From Boswellia sacra (lineage: Eukaryota; Streptophyta; Magnoliopsida; Sapindales; Burseraceae), in contig SNVD02003230.1 in the NCBI GenBank assembly GCA_013180625.2, positions 62,001 through 126,000 of the forward strand: a DNA stretch of 64,000 nucleotides, given 5' to 3'. The notes under the pieces were generated by a model. It saw only the letters and a list, made by a program, of their open reading frames with translations. It did no database searches and was not told the DNA's origin. Both the position numbers and the translations under genes were made by a program. Positions within the stretch are counted from its first letter, which is position 1. Each line of letters begins with the position of its first letter. Shown here one piece after another: positions 1-10,310 of this stretch.

Positions 1-1438
1 ACTATTTAAATTTACCTGCATGCCTCTGCATAGCTTTTGCATGCTTTGCCCTTTGGAAAGCATCTATGTGTCTCGCAGCACGCCTGCAGCCTATCCTGGC
101 CCTGCAAGCATAGCTTGCCTCTCCAAGCCTATCCTACCAAATTACCTTGGCAGCCTATTTATATTTCTAAGAGTCCCTAGATCCTTGGGCTGCTGATGGT
201 CACATGATCCATGTAGTTGATAACCTCAACTACTAAGTTTTGTGGTGTACTCTTGTGCTGCCACATGCATCCTCCACTATCCCATCAGTAGGGATCATGG
301 CTCCTAGGAATACGGTGAATGCCCTCAGCCCACTTCCCATGTATTCTTATTATGGCAAATTGCACCCATTTAGCCGCTAACTGAGTGGGGATGGGAACCC
401 CATCATGTGTTGCCCACTTCCCTAGAGTTTTTAAGAGATCATGCTGTAACCGTTTGCACCACTTCCTTTGGCACAAAGCCGCTTCCTTGATGATAGGAGA
501 ATATGCTGCACACACCTGCACCATTTCTCCATAACGAGCAACTGGCCACTAAGCCTTAAATATAGGAACCACAACTTCAGGATTTCAGCCATGCAATTTG
601 CTCACTAGCGCCACTACCATTCACGGTGCCAACTATGCACCATGGTGTTGTTCTGTGCTGTTGTGTGCCACTCGTGCACTTTCCTGCTGCTAGGCCCAAG
701 TCTTGAAAGCGTCCCAACCGGCATGCATGCCTGAGCTAACGTTGCTTTCTATGTTGCCTCAACACACTGTTTTCTTGTTCTGCAGCGCCCATTGCATGTG
801 TGCACATTCACATTATGTTGGACTACCCCTCAGCACACATATCTTCCATTGCACCGCACATCCCCCTGTGCCAGCATTCATAAGAGGTTTGAGGTCAGGT
901 GAGGTGAGGTCAGTTACAATTCTTATGAGGATGATTCTTTGTTTAAGGGAAATGAAATAAGGGGGATTGTAGGATCGGGTTTTAGAAAAGAAAAGAGGAA
1001 GAAATGATAGTACAGTACAAAAAATTAGCCTGTTGCAGCAACTCATTTGCTGCTGCATTAATCTGCGGCCACAATTGGGTGAATCCTTGTGACAGTATCT
1101 TCCTCTACGAAGGGTAATTGCACAGCCATAAGTAATTGAAGATTTATTCTCATTTCAAATCCCTCTATTTCATTCGCATTTCATTTTCCTTTAACACAAA
1201 CTTGTTTCGTTTGCATTTCGATCCCTAAATTATAAAAATTGCAGATCTGGTAACTGCATTTCAGAGCCCGAAAATTGCAGGTATGGAAATTGGAGTACTT
1301 ATTTTTAGCAGTGCTTCTCTTTGCTTATATAATAAACCTTCAATGATCACTAAAGCTTTTTGAGCTTTCACTGAGGGGAAGAAGATGCTGGACACACCGT
1401 TAGGATGAGGTTTTGTACCCAAATGGTTTGACCTCTGA
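1..1438. other. Non-genic stretch, possible coding fossil
   Basis: I see no complete gene here. The first 900 bases are less AT-rich than most of the window and rich in gcatgc-like words. A minus-strand reading frame at 285-524 (79 codons) is rich in Trp, Cys and Lys and looks protein-like, but I recognise no family, and in its frame a stop lies a short way upstream. It may be a relic of a transposon or of a host gene. The rest is AT-rich without support for coding. Confidence 0.4.
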
Positions 1439-1468
1439 TCTCTCTCTCTCTCTCTGTCTCTCTCTGTC
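1439..1468. repeat. CT microsatellite
   Basis: An uninterrupted pyrimidine run of CT dinucleotides with two CTGT interruptions. CT runs of this kind are common in plant promoters and 5' leaders, but no gene start follows that I can support. Confidence 0.9.
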
Positions 1469-3334
1469 ATTCCCATTTGGTCATGGATTTTTTTTTTATT
1501 GGGACGGTAGATCGTTGATGAAGTTGATCAACAGTCAGATTGATCCAATAAGAAGAAAGAGGAATGCAATGCAAAATTTTTTGAAGAAAGATAAATGCTT
1601 ATGTTAGGGTAATTTACATTCTTCTTTATTTGTATACTTATTTTTATTTTTTTAGAGACGTTTTCAATTTTGAAATTAGTGGACTGGCACATTTTTATGT
1701 TTATGCTTGGTGTGATTCTGCGGTTCTACCGTGTGATATTTTGGAGTTTTAGGGTTATGGATTGTTTCATTATGTCTCAGTTTATTTGGAGAAGTATGTG
1801 GTTTATTTGGTTGTGAATCTGATAGCTAATGAGTTCTAATTAGACGATGCATCATCTACATGACAGTTCGTAATGTTGATTTATAGAATAGTAGATTAAA
1901 TGATTATTGTGTTTAATTGAGGTCGTTGATTTATTTATGATTTTTGCCATGGATTTTATTTTGGTTTTAGCAATTGCAGAATCCTGAAGGAGGTCTTGAT
2001 GTAGTTTTATCACTTACCATGACAGTTAATAGATGAATAAACCCATGTAGATAGAATGAATTGCTGTTTCACTAGGCTGACAATATCAACAAACATTGAT
2101 TTATCTCTCCCTTGTTATCAGGTTCATGGATGTAACAATGAAAAACAACAGAAAACATAGAATTCAAGATTAACCTATGTTCCATAGGCCACCCTATTGC
2201 CTCGTGCTTGAATTATGATCTCATTTATCTTGCTGCTTCTGAAGCCTTGTTTCAGCAGAAGCTTTTCAGTAAGGTATTCAACAAAGCTCAAAGCCATTGG
2301 GGGACACCGTTTGTGATTGGCCTCTCAAGTCCTTCGATTACATGATATGCCATCTTCCATATATCGTGTTTAGCAAAACCCTGCAAATTCCTTCCATTCT
2401 GTTAAAGACACTCAGAACCTCTCTTATCAGAAAAGATTAGACGCATACAAATTTATTGTAGCAGATGGATTTTATTGAAAACATTTTACTGTAATATCAT
2501 CTATGACAGAGGCCTTCATCCTTCTCTTCCATGCAAGGAGTTAGACAAGATAGGGCAAGAAGGACTATATCATTTCACGCTTGTCCTTTCACGAACTTAT
2601 TAAAGAATTTCAAACTAATAAACATAATTTTTTGGAACTCTTTAACAAGTATACTTCAAATGGTAGGGACTTAATCTTATAATGGTGTCAGTTGATGCCC
2701 CAAAATGAACCAATCGAAGATAGTAAGATAGTGTATGTAGGGAGCAATTTTCTTGACACGGATTAAAGTCTTAAGATCTTGAGTTCTAGCATTATTTTCA
2801 GAAACTGATTTGAGAATGAAACTGAGAAGGGATTTGCATTAATCAAAGCATAGACTACTTACAACAAATTTCTTACTGGGGTTTTTGAAAGTTTTATCAA
2901 CTTAAACAATCAATTCAGTTCTTTTATTTTCTTAATAGCCAAATAAGGTATAAAAGTTCAATTCAGGAAAAGCACAACACATCGGCATTCATTTCCTTTC
3001 CTTTCTTCATCACTGTTTCTAGCAGACAAACAGAAATTAGAACTTTGAATAATGAGGCAACTGATATATATAAGAAATCCAAACAGACAAAGACATTGCC
3101 AATTTAGAGAGAAAATCTTACATACCACGGATGCATGTGCATCCGCCCTATTTGTTATCAGAGAAAAGTAAAACAAAGATTTCTTACGAAATAGCCATTA
3201 TTACGAATCAAAGATAAAAAGACCTTCAGTAGTTTGTAATATAAAATTAACAATTATAAATAGTCTCTAGATAATTTTCAATAAAAGAACAACAATAAAC
3301 ATTTTAAAGCCTCCTCTAATTATTCCAAAATCTT
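1469..3334. other. AT-rich intergenic DNA
   Basis: No reading frame longer than about 70 codons, no recognisable protein similarity and no clear repeat structure. I see nothing to annotate. Confidence 0.5.
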
Positions 3335-3700
3335 CTCCAAACCATCCAAAACAATCAAATCAATCTAAAGGCAAAATTTATAAAACATAAACACAAAACA
3401 ATGAAGTAAAACTGAATAAGTATAAAGAGTCAAGGAAGTCGTTGACCGACCAAACCACCTAAAGCAATCAAAATTAATCTAAAATCAAAGTGTAAAATAC
3501 AAAAACACAAAAAACTGAAATATATAAAAGGTCACCAAAGTCACTGGCCGACCAAACCATCCAAAACAATCAAAATCACTCTAAAAGAAAAACGTTAAAA
3601 CAAAAACAAAAACGAAAACACAAAACAGTAAGTAAAACTGAAAAATATAAAAGTCAACGAAGTCGTTGGCCGACCAATGAAGTCGTTGGCCGACCACCAG
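3335..3700. repeat. Tandem repeat, about 110 bp x 3
   Basis: Three imperfect units each contain a block like accatccaaaacaatcaaa, then an A-rich stretch, then a copy of gtcgttggccgacca. The first block recurs at about 3342, 3453 and 3555, a spacing of 102-111 bp. The final gaagtcgttggccgacca motif is itself duplicated at 3659-3697, directly before the solo LTR insertion. Confidence 0.75.
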
Positions 3701-3710
3701 ATATGCCAAG

Positions 3711-4259
3711 TGTCACGAGCTTGAAGTTTAGCGCAGCTTGCTCATGGGGCACTTAGACAACTTGAACCCGAAGTTGCTAAGTAAGCCTTGCGGATGCTTC
3801 GCTTAAGGAAGAAGCTTGTGGACCGTTGAGCTTAAGAACTTGAAGGCAACAAGGAGAAGAGTAGGAAGAATGAAGGCAAGTATTGCTTACTCAAAGAATG
3901 CTTTGTATTACACTTGAAAGCTTTACAATGCTTGAATTCAATAAATGTGTGGATATGCTTGGATTAGCTTGGATATCTTACAAATAAGCCTTGGAGGGGT
4001 TTTTATAGTGAGTCACCTCCTCCATAACTGCTAGTTAACGGCTATATAACGGCTAGTTTTCTAACCGCTATATAACGGCTAGTTCCCAACGGCTATATAA
4101 CGGCTATATTATAACGGCTAGTTGGACCATCTAGAAGATATGTACAATGGATACCAACTAGCATGCCAACTAGCTAGAGCTTCCGGAAGATGGGCTTGGA
4201 TTAGGCCAAGCCTTGTGTAATTGGGCCAACTCTAGCAAGGAACTTGGCGGGCCGTAACA
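3711..4259 (-). mobile_element. Solo LTR, gypsy-like (putative)
   Basis: The segment begins tgtcac and ends gtaaca, the canonical TG...CA borders, and is flanked on both sides by the 4-bp direct repeat caag (3707-3710 and 4260-4263). No internal retroelement sequence adjoins it. Its layout resembles the LTRs at 37437 and 40196: the same tgtcac start, a tttttatag TATA-like stretch read on the minus strand, and a following cacctcctc block. I therefore infer a solo LTR left by recombination of a related element. Orientation is assigned from that resemblance. Confidence 0.6.
4031..4123. repeat. Short repeats in the solo LTR
   Basis: The word aacggctatataacggctag and close variants occur about four times in 93 bp. 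Each contains a tatata core between cggct motifs. In a solo LTR this is a candidate regulatory (U3) repeat, but no function is shown. Confidence 0.75.
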
Positions 4260-4517
4260 CAAGTCTCTACCAGCCAAAACGTTCAGGGCGCTGCGAATAT
4301 TTACTTCAACTTGATGACGGGCCCACACTTACTACTTCGGCATAGCCAACCTTCTTTCTTAACAAACGAGTTAATCCAACTACATCAAATCCCTTTCCAA
4401 TCACCGCCAGTCGATTTGGCTGTTGATATGCCACTGATTCTACGCCTGTTTAACAAACGTAAGAAATACATAATTAACTTAGAAATAATGTAGTAAACTG
4501 AGAAAAAATTATTGGTT

Positions 4518-7325
4518 TCAAAGCTCCAAATATAAATTTAAATCATAATAGGTTGGGCCATATAATATATGTGCATGTAACATACCGTCTACTGAACCAG
4601 CAATCTTCATGGCTTTGGTTGCGGATTTTCGATCGGAGATGTGAAACCTTATGACCGACATCATTTCATGTACGCTCACGGTTGAAGGTAGTATGGGGGT
4701 AAATCTAAAATCCTTAAGGTTTCTCAGGTGCTCAATACCAGTTGGTTTACTGTCAGACAGGGGGCATTGGCATATCTCTAGGTGTCTAAGATTGGGCATG
4801 GCACCATCCTCTATCACCATCATCTTCAGTCCCTTTAAGTCAAGGAGAGTCAACTCTTGGGGTTTTGGGAACCAACCATCTTTGAGGTGCATTTGCTCAT
4901 CATGGTGTGTCTCTTTCAGCCTAAGCACCAGTAACTTTGGGAGGGATTGAAGTACGCTGATGGGATTATCGGTTAATCCTGATAAGTCTAAATCTATTTT
5001 TATTAGACTCTGAAGTTTAAGAATCCAGTCTGGAAGCTTCTTCATATTCCCCATTAAGTAGAGGCGTCGAAGATGTTTAGGAGGAGAAGCCATGGATTCC
5101 ATATCAAGGATTTCTTCTCTATTTGTTGAAGCCACAATTAGAGATTCAAGAATTTCCAGTTTCTCAAGGGAAGCACGTAGATTCTTCCCACCTCCAGTTG
5201 TCAGCATAATGCCCAACTTCTTCAATTGCCTTAGATTTTTAAGCTCTTCAAGGACTTCAGAATTTGCAAGCACAAAATATAGCTTCTGCAGATCAGTTAA
5301 AGATCCAAAACCCTCCTGTATTTTAGCTCCTCTTTTGTAACTATCACCGATAATAGGCAAATTGTTTACACTTAGATAACGCAATTTTTTCAGATTCTTG
5401 ATCTCAGCTGGAAGTTTAGTCACAAGAGACAGCTTCAAATCCAAAGTCTCTAAGTCGTGAAGCTTACCAATGGACTTGGGAAGTACTTCTACTTTTGTAC
5501 TTCTCAAATTCAAGTACTGCAAATTGATTAGGTGTCCCACTTCTTCAGGAAGAAAACTTAGCGAAGAATTTCGAAAGTCTAGTACCTTTATAAATTTGAA
5601 ATCTGCAGCAAATGTATTCATGAAAGAGTCGGGCAGTCTATCTAGTTGGAAAAGGAGGACATAATGAATCGTTGAGTCCTTTATGCTCTCTACAACGCCA
5701 TCAGTACTTGTGTGTATTGAAATGCGACGTGTTTTGCTGCATCCATAGTGATTCCCATCCTTTTTCTTCAGTAGTCGACAAAAACCCAATTCTTCAGTCT
5801 TTCTACGGATGACCTCATACATCAGGTCATGGACTCTGCAGCTGCTAGCTCGTCCAGAAATATCTCTGTTCACAACCTGAACCAAGTTTCTGTTAATGAG
5901 CTCAGCCAAGTAATCTTTTGCACCTTCCTCGGGTGGAATGCTTTCGCTGTATTGGAGGAAGCCTTCAGCCATCCAGAGGCGCATTAGTCTTCCACAAGTA
6001 ACAGAGTAGCTTTCTGGAAACAAGGCAAAGTACAAGAGACAATGCTGGAGATGTTTTGGGAGATCAAGATAACCTTCTGTTAAAACTCTGTTGCAATCTT
6101 TTAGATGAGGATCGCTTCCTAATTTTGAACCAAGGCCATCAAGCAACCTTTGCCACTCTGAGGCATCTTCATTCTTCGTCGATAGAAGACGGGCTACGGC
6201 AACAATTGCAATTGGTAGTCCTCCACATTTTTCAACGATCTTTTCTGAAAATGCCTTCAAATGTAGGGGACAACACTTGTCAGGGCCAAATGCGTTTCTG
6301 CAAAAAAGATTCCATGCAATGGCTGATGGCAAAGGTTTAAGCTCGTGAAGATTAAGTATTGAGGGTGGTACGAATTCAGCGACGCGCTTGTCCCTCGCTG
6401 TGAGCATTATTCTGCTGCCTTTGTCGTTATTTAGAAAAGCTTGCTTTATATCTTCCCAAAAATCAATTTTCCGCACGTCATCAAACACAACCAAAAACCT
6501 CTTATCCTTTAAATTTTCCCTCAGTGTGTTGATCAGTTCATCCTCCTCCTTTTCGTTTATGTCCCCTTCTGTTGGAATGCAAAATTTCTTTATTATTCTC
6601 CTCAGTAGATCTTTCTTTTCGGATTCTTTCCCAACGGTGATTAAAGCCTGGAAATTGAAGCAAGCTTTCACGTCTTGCTTGCTGTAAATTCTCCCGGCAA
6701 TAGTGGTCTTGCCTAGTCCTCCTTCGCCCACCACCACAATCACTGACAGTTTCTGTTTTCCTTTGGTCAACATATCACCTAAAGAATCTCTGGTAGTTTC
6801 AATGCCCACAACTTCATCGTCCTCCATGAAGAAAGGACCAACTCGAGTATCATGCGATGCAACATTTCTTGTTCCACTGCTTGACTCTCCCTCTACGGAT
6901 CTGAAGCTTAAGTTTTGTCTTGTTTGCTGTATATCAGCAAGTGATGATTTGATATCTTCAATCTCTTTGACAAAGTCATGTTGCACTTTTAGGTCTCTAA
7001 GGAAGCAACAAATATTACGAAGGCGCCCAAAACGACCACTCTTCTGAGTACGTTTTTGGAATTTGTACGCGATCAGGACATCGTCAATGCGATAAGCTAC
7101 TTCCCTTACTTGTTTCACCCAAGTTTTGAAACCTTCACTGCTCTCTCCTCCGTCCTTTTCTGTTGCAGCCGCTGTTGCATCTGCATCCCTGAGGAAAGAT
7201 CTTATACTTTCCAGTTCTCTTTTGATGTCTTTGAGTTGTTGTTTTGCACTATTCAACAACTTGATTTCTTGGACAAGCAGGGAACCCAAGGTTCCTATGG
7301 CAACGTTCACTGCGGTCTCTGCCAT
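4518..7325 (-). CDS. CC-NB-ARC-LRR disease resistance protein (NLR)
   Basis: Intracellular immune receptor of the RPM1-like coiled-coil NLR class, which detects pathogen effectors and triggers defence. Single exon, 935 aa. Residues 1-150 form the Rx-type coiled coil, with an EDVID-like YRIDDVLIAY around 79-88. NB-ARC motifs visible: P-loop GEGGLGKTT 200-208, kinase-2 FLVVFDDV 277-284, RNBS-B GSRIMLTARD 303-312, CGGLPIAI 367-374, RNBS-D CLLYFALFPESY 429-440, and VHD 498-500 in place of the usual MHD. From about 560 to 900 are leucine-rich repeats. No internal stop or frameshift is seen, so it looks functional. The last 22 codons may not be coding: a good splice donor (cg|gtatgt) sits at about 4585, so the transcript may splice there instead of running to the stop at 4518. 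No second NLR lies nearby. Confidence 0.93.
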   Translation of the reverse strand: MAETAVNVAIGTLGSLLVQEIKLLNSAKQQLKDIKRELESIRSFLRDADATAAATEKDGGESSEGFKTWVKQVREVAYRIDDVLIAYKFQKRTQKSGRFGRLRNICCFLRDLKVQHDFVKEIEDIKSSLADIQQTRQNLSFRSVEGESSSGTRNVASHDTRVGPFFMEDDEVVGIETTRDSLGDMLTKGKQKLSVIVVVGEGGLGKTTIAGRIYSKQDVKACFNFQALITVGKESEKKDLLRRIIKKFCIPTEGDINEKEEDELINTLRENLKDKRFLVVFDDVRKIDFWEDIKQAFLNNDKGSRIMLTARDKRVAEFVPPSILNLHELKPLPSAIAWNLFCRNAFGPDKCCPLHLKAFSEKIVEKCGGLPIAIVAVARLLSTKNEDASEWQRLLDGLGSKLGSDPHLKDCNRVLTEGYLDLPKHLQHCLLYFALFPESYSVTCGRLMRLWMAEGFLQYSESIPPEEGAKDYLAELINRNLVQVVNRDISGRASSCRVHDLMYEVIRRKTEELGFCRLLKKKDGNHYGCSKTRRISIHTSTDGVVESIKDSTIHYVLLFQLDRLPDSFMNTFAADFKFIKVLDFRNSSLSFLPEEVGHLINLQYLNLRSTKVEVLPKSIGKLHDLETLDLKLSLVTKLPAEIKNLKKLRYLSVNNLPIIGDSYKRGAKIQEGFGSLTDLQKLYFVLANSEVLEELKNLRQLKKLGIMLTTGGGKNLRASLEKLEILESLIVASTNREEILDMESMASPPKHLRRLYLMGNMKKLPDWILKLQSLIKIDLDLSGLTDNPISVLQSLPKLLVLRLKETHHDEQMHLKDGWFPKPQELTLLDLKGLKMMVIEDGAMPNLRHLEICQCPLSDSKPTGIEHLRNLKDFRFTPILPSTVSVHEMMSVIRFHISDRKSATKAMKIAGSVDGMLHAHILYGPTYYDLNLYLEL

Positions 7326-9688
7326 ATCTCACCTTTTCCTTCAGACTTCGTTGATATTAGAACATTTGATATCTATGCCCATGTGAGCATGCGCTTGAAG
7401 GCTTGACGAATTACGGGTAAGAACCGCGGAATTAGTATGGAAACAGCCTGGTAATCATCTTCTATTATAGTCAACCCTTAACCGTTATCTAATCTGGGAA
7501 AATAATTTGTGCGAGAAAAACCACTGATGTGATGTGGTTAGGGTCAGATGTATTTTGTGAAAAATTTGGTGTTCCACCAAACCTATTCCACCTAACCCAC
7601 CACTCCACGTCGCTCATTCCACTTGTTAAATGATCGGTCGGTGGTTTGAGCCTAGAAGTAGAGCTCTTTAGTAGAATTGATATCCAGTTTGCAATTCACT
7701 CCATTTTCTTACTCTCACTCCTTTTCTATTTCTCTTAGTTTATCACAAGTAATAATTTTATCTCCGTTTACAATATAGTAGCAAATAGTCCGAAAACATT
7801 AGTCAAACTCATTTCACAAAGGTGATATATCGGATAATTTATTACCTGTTGACTACAAAAAAATTTTAAAATTTTTTCCCAAAATTTTAGTTTTAATGAT
7901 GGGTTATCTTTTCTTTCTCATTTTCTCAATCCACTCATAATATTTTGACACCATTTAGTCATGAATCAAGCAACAATACAGCTGAAATTTCGATACATCA
8001 ATTTCTTATTATTTTTTCGTATAAATTTGGTAAAAGATGTAAAAAAAAATTGTAAATGAAGCCAATAAATGTTGTAAAAAATTCAGTAAAGCTAAATAGC
8101 GATTTCCTTTAATTATACTTTCTTCTCCTATTTTCTCGACTTACTCATAGTGAATTGTTGTAGGTCGCCATCTTAGTAATTTTGTCTTATTTAAGTTTCT
8201 CTTTTAATCGACATATTTCTGGCTTGGACTTGACCCCAACTAACCTAATTTCTTCTCAATGAGTGAGTTGTCAATGTCATCATCTTAATAATGTCTTATA
8301 TAAGTTTCTCTCTTGGTTTTGACCATGCCTAACGTAATTTTTTTTCTCAATGAGTGAGTTGTTTTATGGGAGAACTTCACAATCACCCTTGAGTTTCAGC
8401 TTACCTATTAGTAGTCAAACTTAAAATTGGCAAGTTATTCTCTCAATTTAATTTATGTTTAGTTTGATGTAACAACTGTAGGGTAGTTATGATATTTGAC
8501 CTAAAATGGGGATTTGTAATTAAGCACATTTAAAAAATACAGTTTTATGAAAACAAATATTTACAAAAATATTTAAATAAATATACAACCACAAATAAGT
8601 AAAAACAAAATCACTTACTCTCTGTGGAATCAAATCATGCCACCTGGACTGCCCCAAGTCCAAGAGGCTAAAAGTCAATAAAATGCAAATCAAGATGAGA
8701 AAGCCCAATAAGTATGCAAATATGGTATACTCAAAAGACAACCAATGTTGTCGACTTAAACTTAATATAGAAAAAGTCAAACTTGAGTCCATGAGGAGGA
8801 AATGAGCGGAAGACTCAAAGAGGAAACTTGCAACTTGTAGGGGGAAGGGCAAGGAAGCGACAACAAGGTAAGGTTGATAGGGGACAAGAAATGCGTAGGT
8901 AACAAAGCATGAAAATGGATCATTAATAGGGTAAGTTGGTCTGCTAGGCCTCGCAACCTCTCCCAAGAACCTCTTCCATTCTCTTCCCAATCTTCTTCTT
9001 CTACTCTATTCTTTTTTCCCTTTATTTTACTTTACTTAGTTAACTGCTTATTTATACTTCTATATTAACCTAATATCTGACTTAGACATTGAAATGCCTT
9101 TACAATATTCCACCAAATTTACAGGAAAAAGGCCTTTGGAGTAACCTGTACCCAAAGAATACTATGTTGCCAATCTAGCAGAGCAATACAAGCGAAGGCC
9201 TAGCCCAGCAAGGTTGGTGAAAAAATTTGCTCTAACACACTGATTCCTAGCTTGCTTTCTTAGTAGAGCTCCAACAAATAGCCGCCGTTTTACGCTCTTT
9301 TTGTTTTGGTTGAAAGTGTTCCATAATAACTCACATTCACAAGCAACCAATGCTAAGTGGATCTCAAAACCAAACTAAAGCAAAGCAACCACTTGAAGAG
9401 CAACGATTTTTGCTATTTGACTACTAAGTTCTAATTTGAGTTCACCAATCCTATTTTTGGTTTAGTCAAGGTACACTTGGCTACCTTTCTTGCTTATTTT
9501 CTTGAGCCTGCTCGATTTTGTGCTCTATGATTTGACTGGCATTTATGAAAGTTCGATGTGAATGTAAGTTCTTGTCCTAAAATTGAGCTTGAATGGAAGA
9601 ATTAGGTATAGGATCAATCTTTTTGCACCTTCACAAATGGGTCAGGATTAGACTTGGTTCTTGCTCCTAGGTTGGTAGAATAGTCAGT
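7326..9688. other. NLR upstream region and AT-rich spacer
   Basis: This stretch separates the NLR start from the Copia element and should contain the NLR promoter, though I cannot place a TATA box with confidence. A 156-codon minus-strand frame at 8520-8990 has hydrophobic, low-complexity content and no family resemblance, so I do not call it a gene. Confidence 0.45.
8171..8370. repeat. Direct duplication, about 110 bp
   Basis: Two adjacent related units (8171-8280 and 8284-8370) share a tcttatttaagtttctct-like block and then the phrase ctcaatgagtgagttgt. The second has small deletions. It looks like a local tandem duplication with no coding content. Confidence 0.65.
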
Positions 9689-10240
9689 TGTTGGAGTTTT
9701 GGCTTTTTAGCCATTTGTATGTGTGTGCAAGGATCCCATATAAAGTGGGAGTCATTATTTTGGAGAGGCATGAGCTTATAAATTAAAGTCAAGTCTTCTC
9801 ATTTAAGTGTCCCGTTGAAATTCTTATTCACCGCCCCATATTTGTATGGTCTCAATATAAGACCTCATAGTTTAAGGGCCTTTTATTAAGGACTTTAAAG
9901 TTTGCATAATTTGTTTTTCCCTTTTAGTTTTGGGTATTTGTAGTATTGCTCAATTGTTTGGGTAATTACGGTTTGACTCAACTATTTGGGTAATTACAGT
10001 TTAGCTTAATAGTTGTGGTATTTGTATTGTAGTTAAAAGTTTGTAATTCTCTTTAAAGATAATGAAAGGTTTCTTCAGTGGCATCCGAGGACGTCGGTAA
10101 TAATACCGAACCTCGTTAAATCTTTGTGTTCTTTCTATTTCTGTATCGTTGGTTGATTGGTTGATTGGTTGCCTCCTTAGTTGCTATTACATTCAATTAT
10201 CTGGCATAGTTTGTGATTGTGCATTTTGGTTGTTTTGATG
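9689..10240 (+). repeat. 5' LTR of the Copia element
   Basis: It starts tgttggagttttggc and matches 14366-14911 along its whole length, with many substitutions and small indels. The right border is approximate, because the similarity fades where the primer-binding site should begin. Confidence 0.8.
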
Positions 10241-10310
10241 GTGATTTGTGTATCGAGCTTATTTGTGAGAGGTAGTGATTGTATCATTGTCAATTTTACC
10301 AAAGAAGACA

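Noticed and set aside
4651..7406. Many plus-strand frames of 60-116 codons across the NLR
   Set aside because: They are shadows of the minus-strand NLR, low in recognisable domains and all within its 935-codon frame.
8520..8990. 156-codon minus-strand frame
   Set aside because: Hydrophobic, repetitive composition in AT-rich DNA, no motif, no homologous feel and no splice or promoter context.
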